This document shows, in pieces, positions 45,834 to 57,625 of a DNA stretch of 64,000 bases. Under the pieces are notes generated by a model. It saw nothing but the letters and a program-made list of their open reading frames with translations, was not told the DNA's origin and ran no database searches. The stretch is from Lyophyllum atratum. Taxonomy: Eukaryota > Basidiomycota > Agaricomycetes > Agaricales > Lyophyllaceae. The stretch lies in NCBI GenBank assembly GCA_014905825.1, contig JACGCN010000012.1, positions 806,001-870,000 of the forward strand. Direction: 5' to 3'. Both the position numbers and the translations under genes were made by a program. Every line of letters begins with the position of its first letter. The stretch's first letter is position 1.

Positions 45834-46448
45834 TGTTTAGTAGAATGTTCTGAAGAGGTTGTTCCACTGACCAGGCAACACAACATATAATACTCACTCA
45901 CTGAATGCTAAAAGTTTGTGGTTTCCGGTGTCCCTACGTAGCATGCTTCCGAAACGCATGCTAGACTTATTATCTTAAACTTTCCTAGTGACTTTCTCCT
46001 CACTATAAGAGTGGTATTAGAAGCGATCCAAGTCCGCGAGATGGTGGTAGTCAGGGAGGTACGTAGGGCAGTGCCAACTGTTGTGGGTGGCCAAATCAGG
46101 CTGAGGTGCACTGACACGTGCAACTTGGAAAGTGACGTCATTCATCTGGTCCGGCAAACTAGAACGCGGGTCTCGAGGCGACCAGACGCCGAATGGAACA
46201 AGTGAAGAGATGTTAGCACTAAGGACGCGTGGCCGAACTCAAATTTTGCTTTCAGGGGTATTCGAAAGTACATGCATTGTCTCCCGACATTGCGAGTTTA
46301 GCGATGGCGGTGCACACTGCCCAGGCCAGACGAACTTTCAAGCTTGTCGAAGACGCTTGTTTTCGAATTAAATTCCGCTGAACCAAGGATACGTTAGTTA
46401 GTGGAGGAGGGTTTTTCTGGAGATATATGCGCACCTACATTAAGTCGC
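45834..46448. other. Intergenic; possible 5' exon of the F-box gene at the left
   Basis: About 0.6 kb with no other recognised gene. Confidence 0.5.
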
Positions 46449-46931
46449 TTATTCCGACTTCTTGTGGTTCTTCTCAAGCTCTCGCTGCTTCGACTCCAGA
46501 GCGTCCTACGGAGGGGTTAACAAATGGAAAGAGGAAAGTATGTGATGACTTACCAGCTCGATCTTCTTCCTCTCGATCTGCGGGAGGACGTTGAGTTCAC
46601 ATGCACCATATATCAAGGCGTAGGAACCCATACCTCTTCCTTCATCTTTGCGAGGAGCTCCATCTCATGACGGTGGATGTATTCATCTATAACACATCAG
46701 CACCATGAAGAATTTCGGTTGCTTGGGTGCAAACTACCTTCGTGTGCTTTCTCCTTTGCTCTAAGAGTTGCAAACCGGCCATGAGACGCAGCGCGGGGGA
46801 ACACATGGAATGACGTACTTGAAGCTCTTCGACCCATGGGCAACGGAGCCCTCGGTACCGCTAGTCGCATATCTGACAGGCACGAAGGCCAGTCTCGGGA
46901 CAGCGCGGACAGCAGTAAATCTAGCGAGCAT
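46449..46931 (-). CDS. INH1: Mitochondrial F1-ATPase inhibitor IF1
   Basis: Exons 46931-46819, 46760-46738, 46686-46634, 46577-46554 and 46505-46449 encode 89 aa. An N-terminal presequence rich in Arg and Ala (MLARFTAVRAVPRLAFVPVR) is followed by the IF1 signature GTEGSVAHGSKSFKAKEKAH and a long alpha-helix (DEYIHRHEMELLAKMKEEIE) ending in a charged coiled coil. IF1 binds F1 at low matrix pH and blocks ATP hydrolysis when membrane potential fails. The gene is divergent from ATP14, with 114 bp between start codons. Family length and order of segments fit well. Confidence 0.88.
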
Positions 46932-47045
46932 GGTGGTTGAAATTCAAGATGTATCCAAGTGGCAGTGTCACTGTTCGGTACGAGACTGTCGCAACAACAT
47001 GTGACGGAGACCTGTCACGTCACATCCTCACTTTTCCACTCACCC
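46932..47045. promoter_or_regulatory. 114-bp bidirectional promoter, INH1 and ATP14
   Basis: This is the entire gap between two divergent ATG codons. It contains GTCACGTCAC (CRE/ATF-like) and GTGACG motifs and no clear TATA box. Both transcripts must start here. Confidence 0.75.
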
Positions 47046-47572
47046 ATGTCGGCTTTCCTCAGGCAGGCGTCCAACGTCGTAAGTCTCTCCCAAACGCGCA
47101 TGCACGCCCAAGTCATTGACCCCGCTGAATTAGGCTCGTAACGCATCGCGCGTCCGTGCATTCTCCTCGACCACGGTCGCTCGCAAGGGTACGTGGATAC
47201 CTCGTCCGTCAACGGTCTAATTCCGAATCCACCCGCAGACCTCGTCCAGGAGCTCTACCTCCGCGAAATAAAACAATACAAGGCCTCAGCTCCCGTGAGT
47301 GTCTTCGCTGCTCCATGAGTGCTCCCGAACTGACGTACACACAGGCAAAGGACGCGCATGTCGGAGTTGTGAAGGCGTACACTCTTCCCCCCACACCCCA
47401 GCCCCCGACAGTCCCCACTGACCTCGCCTCGGAACTCGCGGCGTACGAGGCCGCTGAGCCGACAAAAGCCGACACTGGGCCTGCCGCTGCTGTTGAGGAG
47501 CTTGCAAGTGGTGCTGATGAGTATCTCAGCTTCCTCGAGCAGGATCTGCCCAAGGAGGAGGCGCACCACTAG
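47046..47572 (+). CDS. ATP14: Mitochondrial ATP synthase subunit h (Atp14)
   Basis: Exons 47046-47078, 47134-47188, 47239-47294 and 47345-47572 encode 123 aa. The presequence (MSAFLRQASNVARNASRVRA, then FSSTTVARK) precedes the mature start DLVQELYLREIKQYK, which is the conserved subunit h signature. A Pro-rich and then acidic/Ala-rich tail ends LPKEEAHH. Subunit h is part of the peripheral stalk of the F1Fo complex in the inner membrane. The start is confirmed by the presequence and by phase-consistent introns. It shares its promoter with the inhibitor of the same enzyme and is convergent with RPO41. Confidence 0.9.
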
Positions 47573-47855
47573 ATACGTTGCTGTAACCGAGACTTGGAAT
47601 AGATGAAGCCGGATGCTGCTCTCAGGACTATCACAGAAGTCACAGCAAGTTCCCCGCGACTTCCTTGAACTGAATTTGGGAAGCGAGCGATATATCATCT
47701 ATTGTTGGTATTATCTAGCGTACGTTCATAAGGATACATTTATAATTAAGCCTCAAGGATGAGTAAGGTTATGTGCAGGGAGGTGTGAGTATGAATGAAG
47801 CGAGATAAGTAGTGTACGGAAACGTGCAGAGCATGGCAGAGCAAATAAACCTCCC

Positions 47856-50800
47856 TCATGAGAAAAAGTACTGGGACCCCTTGATCGCCTCGACGTTGAA
47901 CTTGCCCTTCTCCGGCAGCGGCGGCAGCAAGTCCGTGACGTTGACGAACTTGCCCATCAACTGCCGCAAGGCTTTCTCAGCCTCGACCTTCGCCTGCTTC
48001 CTCGCAGCATGCGACACCGCATCCACATCGTCCGCATCCAAGTCGTCGAATTCCGGCTCGTCGTCCTCCGCGCTCGCATCCACCACTTCCGAAAGCTCGG
48101 TGACGCGTTGAGCCTCGCTCTCGTCAACGGTGGGGGTCTCCGTTTCCGAAATGACGAGCAGATCTTCGAGGGGTCCGAGCGACTTGGCCTGTTCCGGCGT
48201 GACGACGATTTTGGAGCCGAGTGCGTGCAGCCCCTTCACTAGTTTCCCGCCTTTGAGACTGGTGAGGGGGACTTTGTAGCCTTTGTATCTCTCGCGGAAC
48301 TACGAGAGCAATGTTAGTTATGAAGAACGTTCATGTGGAGAGGAAGTAGATTTACCTCGGCATCAAGTTTCTTGAGAACATCAGAAGAGTGCAGGGCAAT
48401 GAAGGTATCACGGATGATTTCGGACATTTCGTCGATGCTTGAAGCGTGGGTCCAGTAGGAGTCGTGGACGGAGGCAAAGGTTAGATTTTGAGTCTAGAAG
48501 AAAAAGAACGACGTCCATCAGGACTCGAATTGAAGACGAGGTGAACAGCTGCACGCACCCGACACTCAAGCGCAGTCAGCATCATGTGGGTGGCATCCAG
48601 ACTATGGATGAAGTTCGGCGGGAAAGCCGTCGCTTGCTTCAACGAATTGACTATCCAAACATCGTCAGCACCCAGCCCCTCCATCCAACATAGACCAAAA
48701 AACCCACCTTCAGCAGGAGAATTAGGATCAGAGATATACACCGTCTGCAAAGACGTGTTAATCTGTTTCCGATTCGCCTTCCTGTAGGGCTGCACGATCG
48801 GCAGACCCAGCGGCGTCGTCCACACAACCGAGGTCATCTGCTCCTTCTTCAGCCGGGTGTCAGAGAGCGTGAACTTCTTGCGCGGGGTCTTGGATGACCG
48901 CTTCTGCTCGGCCATGGCCTCGGGTAGGCGCTCCTGCGGTATGGATTTCGAGATGAGGCGGGCACAGAATGAGAACCAGTTCTGGATAGCCGTTGCACCG
49001 CTGAACAAGTCACCGATACATTGGATGGTCTAGGAGGAGGATATGTCAATTTTAGACAGTCGGATGTGTTGATGATACAAACCTTCGACGCGAGGTACGA
49101 AGCAGCTTTCCAGCACTCCTCTTCGGGAACTACCTTCTTGTCCTTCAACTGCCGCTCGATCTGCTCACGAGCACCAACGAACGTAACGCCGTACACAGTT
49201 GTCATGACCTTCAGAGAACCTTAGCACACAGTTCCATCCAAACGCATCAATGAAACACTCACAGTCTGCTTCACCACCTTACGCGAGATCTTTCCCCGCA
49301 GCATAATCGCATACTTCTCCCCCTTCTTCGCGTCCTCCTCAAGCACCTTCTCCACCATAGTCCCAACATGCGTATACACATCCGACGGACGGTCTCCCGC
49401 AGCGAGGTTAACCTGCTGTGCGCCACGGTCGTCACCACCAAGCGCCGCATAATGCTGCAACCCATTACACGTCCCATCTTGATGCACGGGCAACGACGAC
49501 ATGAACGCATGCGGGTCGCCCGACTCCAACGCCGCGTGCAGCTCCATACACGTCGCGAGACATTGCCAGGGATCATCAGCATCCAGCCACCAGCGTTTGC
49601 CCTACATTCAAACCCTTATTAGTATCTCACGCATGGAGAAAAGGCTCGCACGTACATCCAACGGGTTGGTAGCGCTATCATACACCTCCGCAAGCCGCTC
49701 CTCGACGAATGAAACACGCTCGTCGAAAGGCGCCTTATCGAAACCGTGCAAATTCGACAGATGGATTTTCAGCCAACGCAGGCCCCGCTCGCCCAAAGGC
49801 TTCGCCTCGCCGAATTTAAGGAGCCCGCGGGATAGATCGTCACCAATGTGGTTCAGATGCGGGGGTATGGGGTAGGCTCTGCCACGGAAGTCCAGGTTAT
49901 GGGGGAGGTATAGCGTGTCTCCGAGGAACTGTGCGACGCAAACATCATGATGAGCTTCATTTCAGCGCGTAGAAAAGACATGAGGAACACTTACGGCACG
50001 CGAAATCTCGATCTTATAGTTCACGTTACACCGATCAGAGTGGTTATTAGCCTTGTTGGCGTTGTGGGCCTTGAGACGCTGGTGGTAGATGCTCTTCGCT
50101 TTGATATCGGTGTCGATGTTCTCAGGAGCTTCAGGCTCGGGCTGATCATAGACCGCAGGAGGAAGCTTGCCCATCCGCTCGCCACTGTTCCAGACCTTGA
50201 GGACCACGTCGAAGACTTCCTTGTTGATCTTCCACGGCGTACTCCCGAGGACATCGAGACCTGCAAACACCAACTCGACGTTCCCGGCTTCGGCTGCGTG
50301 CTTGAGGTAGCTCAGTTGCTCAGCAGAGTCCTTGAATCGCATGGCATTGGCTAGGGGTGTTGCCCGTCAGCGGGTGATAGATAAAAGAACGGAAAGGACA
50401 TACTCTTGTTGTACAGGTAGCCGCCGTTATCGTGATTTAACCATGGCTTCGGTTTGACCAGCATTGGCAGATGACGAGGATGAAGTGTCTCATGGAGCCT
50501 GTCTCTTGCCAGACGCTCGGACACAATAGGGTTCAGCCGTATGACTCCGAGTTTCTGGCCACGCATGTACTCGTAGGTATGGTAGAAAGCCGGTTGGACC
50601 TCAGAGCTAACGGTACATCGTCAGCTCACGCAATTACTCGATATCAGGAAGGTACTCACATCGCCTTCCCCGCCTTATCCACCCCTCTTCTCGTAACCTC
50701 CGCCACATCCATCAAACACTCCACCAAAATCCCACCAATCTTCGACCGCACATGCTGCGTCCACTCTGCCGTCCAGCCCTCCCCGTCCGTCATAACCTTC

Positions 50801-52426
50801 GCCGCCGCCATCCGTCGCTGCGCCAGATTTCGATACCCCATGTTAGAAAAGTACCCTGCATCTCCGGCCCGTGGCGTCATCGGGATATAAATCTTATTAG
50901 CCTTGCAAATCTGCGACTTGTACTCGATCTCCACAGCCCGCCCTATAGCCACCAACGCCCTCGTCGTCTTCATCCCATCATAGATACCGCCCGAACCCTG
51001 TAGCCGCATAATTTCGAGGATGGTGATGAGCGATAGACGCTCGGCTTTGACGAGGGAGAGGTACGGGGAGAAGAGGGTATCGGTCCTCCGTGCCTTGACT
51101 TCGGTCTCCGCTATGTTTTTGATTTCCTTCTCCAGCCGCGCCACGAGCTTCGTATGCCAGGCCCACATCCACTGCTGCAAATCTGCTGCTCGAAGAGCGT
51201 TGTTCCCGAGCCCCAGCTCTGCGAAAAGATCGGCCTGGTGCTTTAGCCGCTCGATAGCAACCTCGTACACTGATTCCTCCAGAAGTTTCTGGCGCGCTGC
51301 AACGTCGTCGGAAAGCACGCGACGTGCCATCCTGACCTCCGCGAGATGGCGCCGCAGGTTGTCGATGTTGAATGGAATTTCCATCTCGGGCTCTAGTTCG
51401 GCACCGTCTTCATCCACCACGTCAGACTTTTTCTACAGTAATGTTAGCATCATGTTGACAGTTTCGAGACCATGCCTTACCTTGACACGCATGACTGGGG
51501 TTGCTTCAGGGACATCGTCAAGAGCATCCGAGACCTGAGTGCCGATAATTTCTGCCTGGCCGAGCTCCGAAATGATTCTGGGCATGTTGAGCTGCATGGC
51601 TGCTTTCGAAAGGAGCTTGATGATCTCCACAGCTTCTTCAGACGAAGTCATTGTGCGGTCCGAGACTACATTTGCGACAGGGACCTCGCGTTGGACGAGC
51701 CTCGTGAGAATATGGCTAGGGGATGAGGTTGCGATGCCCGCGACTGGTGTCTGAGACTCCGGACGAAAGCTGGCTGGATGTAAGCAATGATGTACACGGT
51801 AGAGTACTCAACACTCACCGATGATATGCAATGAGCATAAGGGAATACGTCGTGGCGTCGGGGACGAATTTTTCCTTCCCACTCTCCAGAACATCGTACA
51901 ACTCCCAAGCATACTCCAAGAAGACCTCCGTTGGCCCCTTTGTCGATGCAATGTTCAGGTAAGCCTCCAAGAATGCGTTGTACACACGAGTCGACAGGAC
52001 TGGATTCCCAACCTTCTCCCGCAAGCGTTCGAAGATGCCTTTGGCGCGAGACACGTCGTATAAGTTATGTAGACATGCATCCATTACGGAAAGCAAGTCC
52101 TGGGTGTTCGAATCCGGGTAGAAGAGGTCATTGACGGGGGAGCTTCGATCGCTTGGTAGAGGAGTTGGTAGAATCGTGTAGGGCGCTGACCGCTGAAGGT
52201 AGTTGGCAAGCTCCTTTCCCAGTGATAATTTTCGAGGTTCTAAAGGTATCTCCGCCTGAGGATGGCTCAGGAAAGTGGGGTAGTCTGGCTGCGAAACCTG
52301 AGCAGTTGCGAAAGCAGGCGCGTTGGCCTTTTTTGATGGTGTTGAATAGAGACGAGCAGGGCGGGGAAGACTCTGGCGAGACGACAGTAAAGTGGTCTCG
52401 AGTCTTTGGACTGCTCGAGGAAGCAT
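47856..52426 (-). CDS. RPO41: Mitochondrial DNA-directed RNA polymerase (T7-type)
   Basis: The gene runs from ATG 52426 to the stop at 47856, with many short introns. The presequence is [20 protein letters not shown] followed by [14 protein letters not shown]-like helical N-terminal extension follows ([29 protein letters not shown]). Catalytic motifs match single-subunit polymerases: [18 protein letters not shown] (motif A Asp), [14 protein letters not shown] (motif B Lys and Tyr), and [11 protein letters not shown] (motif C Asp), with [15 protein letters not shown] nearby. It transcribes the mitochondrial genome and makes primers there. The catalytic exons and the first junction were traced; not every intron was checked. 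An acidic insert ([15 protein letters not shown]) lies near the C-terminus, which ends QYFFS. Confidence 0.94.
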
Positions 52427-53148
52427 GTTGGTGGGGAGGAGGAGATGGCGAGCGGAAGAAAACCTGTTGGCGACAACAACTTTCCCCTGCCGCTAAATTT
52501 TGGCACAGCGTCACATGACCAAATTTCACCGTCACGCGACCCTGGATGCGTACATTACACGACGCGTATTCACATCTGAAAGCTGGTCCCTGCGCTGACA
52601 GTAGCGCTAGCATCTTAGCAAACAGAAGGCTTTGTGCTTTACTTCTGGATACAAGTTACGACGGTATGGAGAAGATATCTGCCTTGTATTGCCTTATTTG
52701 ACATGAAGGACCCTATTTGACAAATACTGTTTTTTCCGCTCATGTTCACCGCCGCCACAGCCCGCCACACCAGGACTCTTGCTGAATTAGTAAAGATCTT
52801 CTGATACAGATATTTTGATCTGGAAGGAATAAGCCGTGCGCGCTTCTTGTCTTCGCGTTTGTTCCGATTCTTGACATGTCCGATACGTTCATGCCTTAGG
52901 TATGACGGTCTGGTAAATATTTTGATTTGCGCAGGAGGTGGGGTGCAGATTACACCTCTTCGCACCACAATGGAGCTACCTGGAGCCGTCTCGCACCATA
53001 ATAGCACACCCATACTCCCGCCAAGTCTGACCTCGGATGACGTCACGGTCCAAGGGGAGCGGTATAAAGGGGCTTAACAGCACTCTCGCAAAGTCATTAC
53101 ACTCTACACTCTACACCCCCTCCACGTATAACAACTCTACTTCCAAAT
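52427..53148. other. Divergent intergenic region
   Basis: About 0.7 kb between RPO41 and the next gene. It includes an AGGGG (STRE-like) box near 53053 and a TATA box at 53063 for the plus-strand gene. Confidence 0.5.
53063..53069 (+). promoter_or_regulatory. TATA box with adjacent STRE-like AGGGG
   Basis: TATAAAG lies 80 bp before the ATG at 53149, preceded by CAAGGGGAGC. The pair suggests stress-inducible expression. Confidence 0.45.
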
Positions 53149-53725
53149 ATGACCGGCATCTCTACCAATACCAACTCTACCAATCCCACCTATGCCCCCA
53201 GCGAGGCGACTCGTCCCGAACATCATATCCATAACACCGACGAGCCTCTCCCTGGTGCCAAGGGTGCAGCACCAACGACTGACTACAGCGCGCGCACCGT
53301 GGAGCGCACGCCTAGCTCAGCGTTCCAGGAGCAGCCCAGTCATATCTCGCACGCCGCTCCGCCAGAGAAGCAGGGGAAGAATGCTCATAACACCGAGCGG
53401 CCACGAGACGTCAAACCAACGTCAACAGGTGAGAATTACAGTCAGTTTGTAATGTTTTATCTCGATCTAAGGATGGTATCTTAGGTGGTGTTGCCGTCGG
53501 TGGACATGACAACCTCCCAGAAGGCCACGCCGGTTTCGGCGACAAGATGATCGGCAAGACGCAGAAGGTCGTACTCTTGATCTTGCTCATTAAATCATCA
53601 ACTAACCATTAGAACAGGTTTCTGGGAAAGCCACCCATAATTCTGAGATGCACGAGAAGGGAGAGCTACGAGAGACTGGGGGCAAGGCAGCCGTGCTGGG
53701 TGAAGCTCAGGCAGCACATGACTGA
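53149..53725 (+). CDS. Small hydrophilic fungal protein, probably stress-related
   Basis: Exons 53149-53428, 53485-53567 and 53618-53725 encode 156 aa. The protein is very hydrophilic, with little hydrophobic core and no signal peptide. The N-terminal half is Thr/Ser/Pro-rich and looks disordered. The C-terminal half carries a conserved-looking block, LPEGHAGFGDKMIGKTQKVS and GKATHNSEMHEKGELRETGG. Small proteins of this type are, from memory, common in Agaricomycetes and have no assigned function. The STRE-like box and disorder suggest a stress protectant; that is inference. Confidence 0.65.
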
Positions 53726-54789
53726 TGGTTCTTAGAATGTAACAATCATCCCACTGTACCAACATTTCGCCACATATCCACACTGCATAAATCCAGCATA
53801 ATCAATGTCTAGAGTCGTCTACCTGCACCATGAAGAACAGATTTGACGAACTGAGCACGGGACGCTGAGCATGCTGTCCGCTATCACCCCCTTAGTTGGT
53901 CATCGCCGCTTGGAATGCAGCTGATAAGTTTCTACGAACTGAAACCAAGTAAGAACAGTCGACATTCCAAGCCTCGGTGTCAAATGCGATTGAGCTTGAT
54001 CGTCCAGCGGTGCCGCAGGCGAAAGATTTAGAAGCATCACCCGCAGACTTGAAGAGACGCTTCAGAAATAATATAGTCATATCACCGTAGACCCCAACAC
54101 TCGGCCGCAGCACATCCGAGTTGAAGGTATCGTTAGGATATTGTACCCAGGCGCTCCCAGCCTCCGAGCGCACCGATAGACTGTTCGAATATGTCAAGAG
54201 TTTCGGAGTCGAAAAGATGAACATGGGCATTCATACAACAAGATAGCTCCCATTATATCAGAGAGTTGCCAGAGAGGGTAGAGCCAGGCCGTCGTACCTC
54301 CAAGACAGTGTCCGTGGGCCGCTAGCTAAGAGGCTAATAATGTTGCCGTTGACAAGAGATAATTTCTAGAGCTGCCGCTGCTCCAGGATTAGGCCAGATT
54401 TCCTCGACTGCTAGGCTGTAGCGTGATTCGGGGCAAGCCAGCGGACCGACAGAACAGTTCTTTCTTCCATCCAATATTATACGCAAGCAGCATGGTCGGA
54501 ACGTGGACGCCTGCTGGTCCATCATCATATCGCGCTGGCCTCACTTACTACATCAGAAGAATTACAAGTTCGCCTTTTGGCCCTTTCGATACTTCTGTAA
54601 GGATGATAACTGATGAAAAGGGCCGAAAAGTGAAAAGTATAAACAACTTTTATAATCTCAGTCCACATTCTTATACAAGTAGAAAATGCTTCTGTAAGCC
54701 GCAAAAACAGTTGAAAAGGTGCATGAAAAGGACTTCAAAAACGAGAAAGCTTCTTAAAACTGATGATAAAAGGACTACCAGAAGTCATA
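53726..54789. other. Intergenic, no gene recognised
   Basis: About 1.1 kb. A 112-codon minus-strand frame (53892-54230) has no known domain. The part at 54590-54790 is A-rich and repeats ACTGATGA(TA)AAAGG and GAAAAGG motifs. Confidence 0.45.
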
Positions 54790-55762
54790 AATACGTGACC
54801 GTATACAGGTAGTATTACGTGCTACCTTCAGATAACCCCTCGTCGTGTCCCACAATGGTAAGTAGAGCTGGTGCGAGCGCGTGAGAGAATGTATTAGAGA
54901 CATGTTAACGACGTACTTACTGCCTCCCATGATGTCTTCAACACCAGCTCCAGAGCCAACTTGAATGTCTTGCGCTACACACTCGCGCCTTACTGCTAGG
55001 CGAGTCTGTGAGGAGAGCGGCCATTGCATCAACCTGCATAATGCATGAACAAGATCCGATGGCAGGGGTGGAGATGGGGAACATACCTTCTGTGTCCCTA
55101 CCCGCTTCCGCCAAAATGGAGTTCCTCCTCGTGCACAAGTGACACCATCCCAAACAACAGCTACCCAAACTGCTGCACCTGCAATTGCGTGCGGAACACC
55201 CTCGACCCACCAAGATATTCGCATTTGCTGAATATGAAGCTTTATGAATATATAGATAGGGTGTGAAAAATGGTGACGCACCAACTGCCTTCGAGCTCGG
55301 TCCCATGTCTCCCTCTAGTGTCAAGACAGACAAACACGTCCTAAAATCAAGGGTAGGAAATCCAAGTAAGCAAAGGATGTTGAATAAGTTGAAGTGTGAT
55401 CGCGACGAAGTAGACAGGATACAGTGTTTGTGCCCAACATTGGGTGCCCACAAAAAATAGGCAATCGAGAGACAGGGTCGATCACAAACACCAAGGGGAA
55501 ACATGCACCCCAACAAATTCCGAATAGCGTGAGTGCGCGATGGGACTGCATGAGGGACGGGAGGCCGCGGGAGGATGGGAGGGGAAGAAAACGGGTGGTG
55601 TCGTCGCAACTGGCAGTTGTAGCGGAGTTTAAAGGACTTGGGCGAAAAAAAACTGAAGTTGAAGCCACACGTCGTCGACTCGTGCTGATTCGCTTCGTTG
55701 TAGCCTGGTGGTGCCACAGGTGGGTACGACTCTGTAGTGTAGCTGTTACTTGCGTACTGCAT
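54790..55762 (-). CDS. Unresolved minus-strand locus, possible small membrane protein
   Basis: The candidate first exon at 55762 reads MQYASNSYTTESYPPVAPPG, a Tyr/Pro-rich start like that of small fungal membrane proteins. A later segment (55212 downward) encodes MRISWWVEGVPHAIAGAAVW followed by VAVVWDGVTCARGG, with one likely membrane helix. Donors GTATGT (near 55086) and GTAAGT (near 54922) are clear, but acceptors are ambiguous and the middle exons could not be fixed. No family is recognised. A non-coding transcript is possible. Confidence 0.3.
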
Positions 55763-56636
55763 GTGAGCCCTCTCACCATACTGTGCTGGTTAATCGTTCA
55801 ATGCTCGATGATGGCAAAGTTTTTGTGCACGTTGGAGGGTGATTGATTCAATCGCAGCCGCGTCTATGCTACGACGTTTGAGCGCTCAGCGAAAGGACAC
55901 GAAAAGACAAAAGGAACTGTAAGTGATACACTCAAAGTACACAAAGTACGCAAAAGGGTCCTCAGAAGTGATTGATAAGGGGAAGTGGTGAAAAGTCCCC
56001 CCACAAGTCATTGTAATTCTTCTGATGACTATGGCATCACATAATTTGTAGGCAGAAGCAGGAGGAGACACAAGACTAGGTATGTCTTCAGAATGACGAG
56101 ATTAACTTGTCAGAACGACATCCTGGACTGCAGCCAGATGCAGGGTTTCAAAAGAAAGTATTCTATAAACGGCTTGTGAGCGAAAAATACTGAGGAAGGG
56201 AATGAACAAAAGCATTTTCGAACGGTTTTGTAAGTAAATTTGATAACTTACCATTTCACCCACATCGACGCGTTTCAGACGCGTCAAGCACGGAAGTTAA
56301 CGCAGAGCGGTGAGACATGGCGCGTCGAAGCGAAAACATGTGATCTCGTTGATTGGTGAAACCTGGTGGGAGCACGCAAACAAAGGCCAACATTTCTTTC
56401 TTTGGAACCACCACCACGTTTAACGCCACTTTCGCGTTCCGCTGGTAAGCGCAAACCCTGTCCCCTCGTGTTTCCTATAGCTGATATATAGGTACCACAG
56501 TAGTCTTGCTCTGAAATTTCGAGCTGATCGAGGTAAAACTCCTAATTCTAGGCGCCTCGGTCGATGATAACTCATATAATCACGCTCTAGCTACATCCAA
56601 CCGTCAATTTAATCTCAAATCACCCAGAGCGTTATA
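55763..56636. other. Intergenic, H2A.Z promoter at the right end
   Basis: About 0.87 kb with no other gene recognised. Confidence 0.5.
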
Positions 56637-57179
56637 ATGCCACCCTCTGCGAAGTCCGGCGGTGGAAAATCCAAGTCTGGTGCAGCGACCGGCGCGTCAG
56701 GACAGAATCAGCAAAGAACGATTCAGACGAGAAGTCAAAAGGCCGGGTTGCAGGTGCGTTTGCATCTAATACCAACTAATCAACCTAATCCACCCATCTC
56801 GTACCCCCCTTAGTTCCCCGTTGGTCGTATTCATCGTTACCTGAAGCAAAGAACACAACATAATGTACGGATCGGGGCTAAGGCTGCCGTGTATACATCC
56901 GCGATTCTCGAATATCTCACTGCTGAAGTCCTTGAGCTTGCTGGTATGTTCCTCAACCTCATCTTCAAGCCTTTAGTTTAATCTGGGCATCTAGGAAACG
57001 CTTCCAAAGATCTCCGTGTCAAACGTATAACCCCTCGCCATCTACAACTCGCCATCCGTGGCGACGAAGAACTGGATACCCTTGTGCGCGCGACGATCGC
57101 TGGTGGAGGTGTTCTACCGTTCATCCATAAAAGTCTTACCACGGGTATCAAGGCCGTGCCGAAGAAACCAGAGGCCTGA
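56637..57179 (+). CDS. HTZ1: Histone H2A variant H2A.Z
   Basis: Exons 56637-56753, 56814-56943 and 56995-57179 encode 143 aa. The Lys/Gly-rich tail ([20 protein letters not shown]) leads into the histone fold [20 protein letters not shown]. The H2A.Z-specific stretch [20 protein letters not shown] and the ending [15 protein letters not shown] distinguish it from canonical H2A, and the SQ motif of H2A.X is absent. H2A.Z is placed at promoter nucleosomes by SWR1. The start is the only ATG before the tail, and exon phases agree. Confidence 0.95.
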
Positions 57180-57625
57180 TCGTCTTACGCACGTTTCTTT
57201 TTCCGATTCGGAGGAGACACTTCGCTGCATCGCTGGTGGCATCTTCGGCTACCCTCTTTTGTCATGGCACTGCTACGACATTGTACCCCCACTTCCTGCC
57301 TTTCGCTATAATATCACAACTACTGACCATACGATGGTTCGTGTACCCATTTTTCTTCATAGTAGGATTTGTATACAGCTACGACGACCGCCTTTTGTGT
57401 ACTTATTATCTCGTCCCTATCTTTATAACCTCGTTATTCTGTAGCTGCTCGTCCGCCTGAGTGTCAAAAGGATGATCGGTCCGGGTATCCGTTCTTGTTT
57501 GTGTCTGCTTCACTCGGAGGCCGACAAGGATCCCCATTGACTTGCCCCCGACTCCAACCTTCTAAAACAATTACAACCTTCAGCTCAAAGTTCTACGCTT
57601 AGATTTCCTCTTACACCTTCCTATC
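57180..57625. other. Intergenic, no gene recognised
   Basis: About 0.45 kb holding the 3' flank of HTZ1 and the promoter of the integrase-finger gene. Confidence 0.5.

Noticed and set aside
53892..54230. 112-codon minus-strand frame
   Set aside because: Begins with a plausible ATG but has no domain, no promoter elements and no conserved motif.
56270..56320. Possible 5S rRNA fragment (GGAAGTTAACGC)
   Set aside because: Only a dozen bases resemble 5S rRNA; the flanks do not fit its secondary structure.
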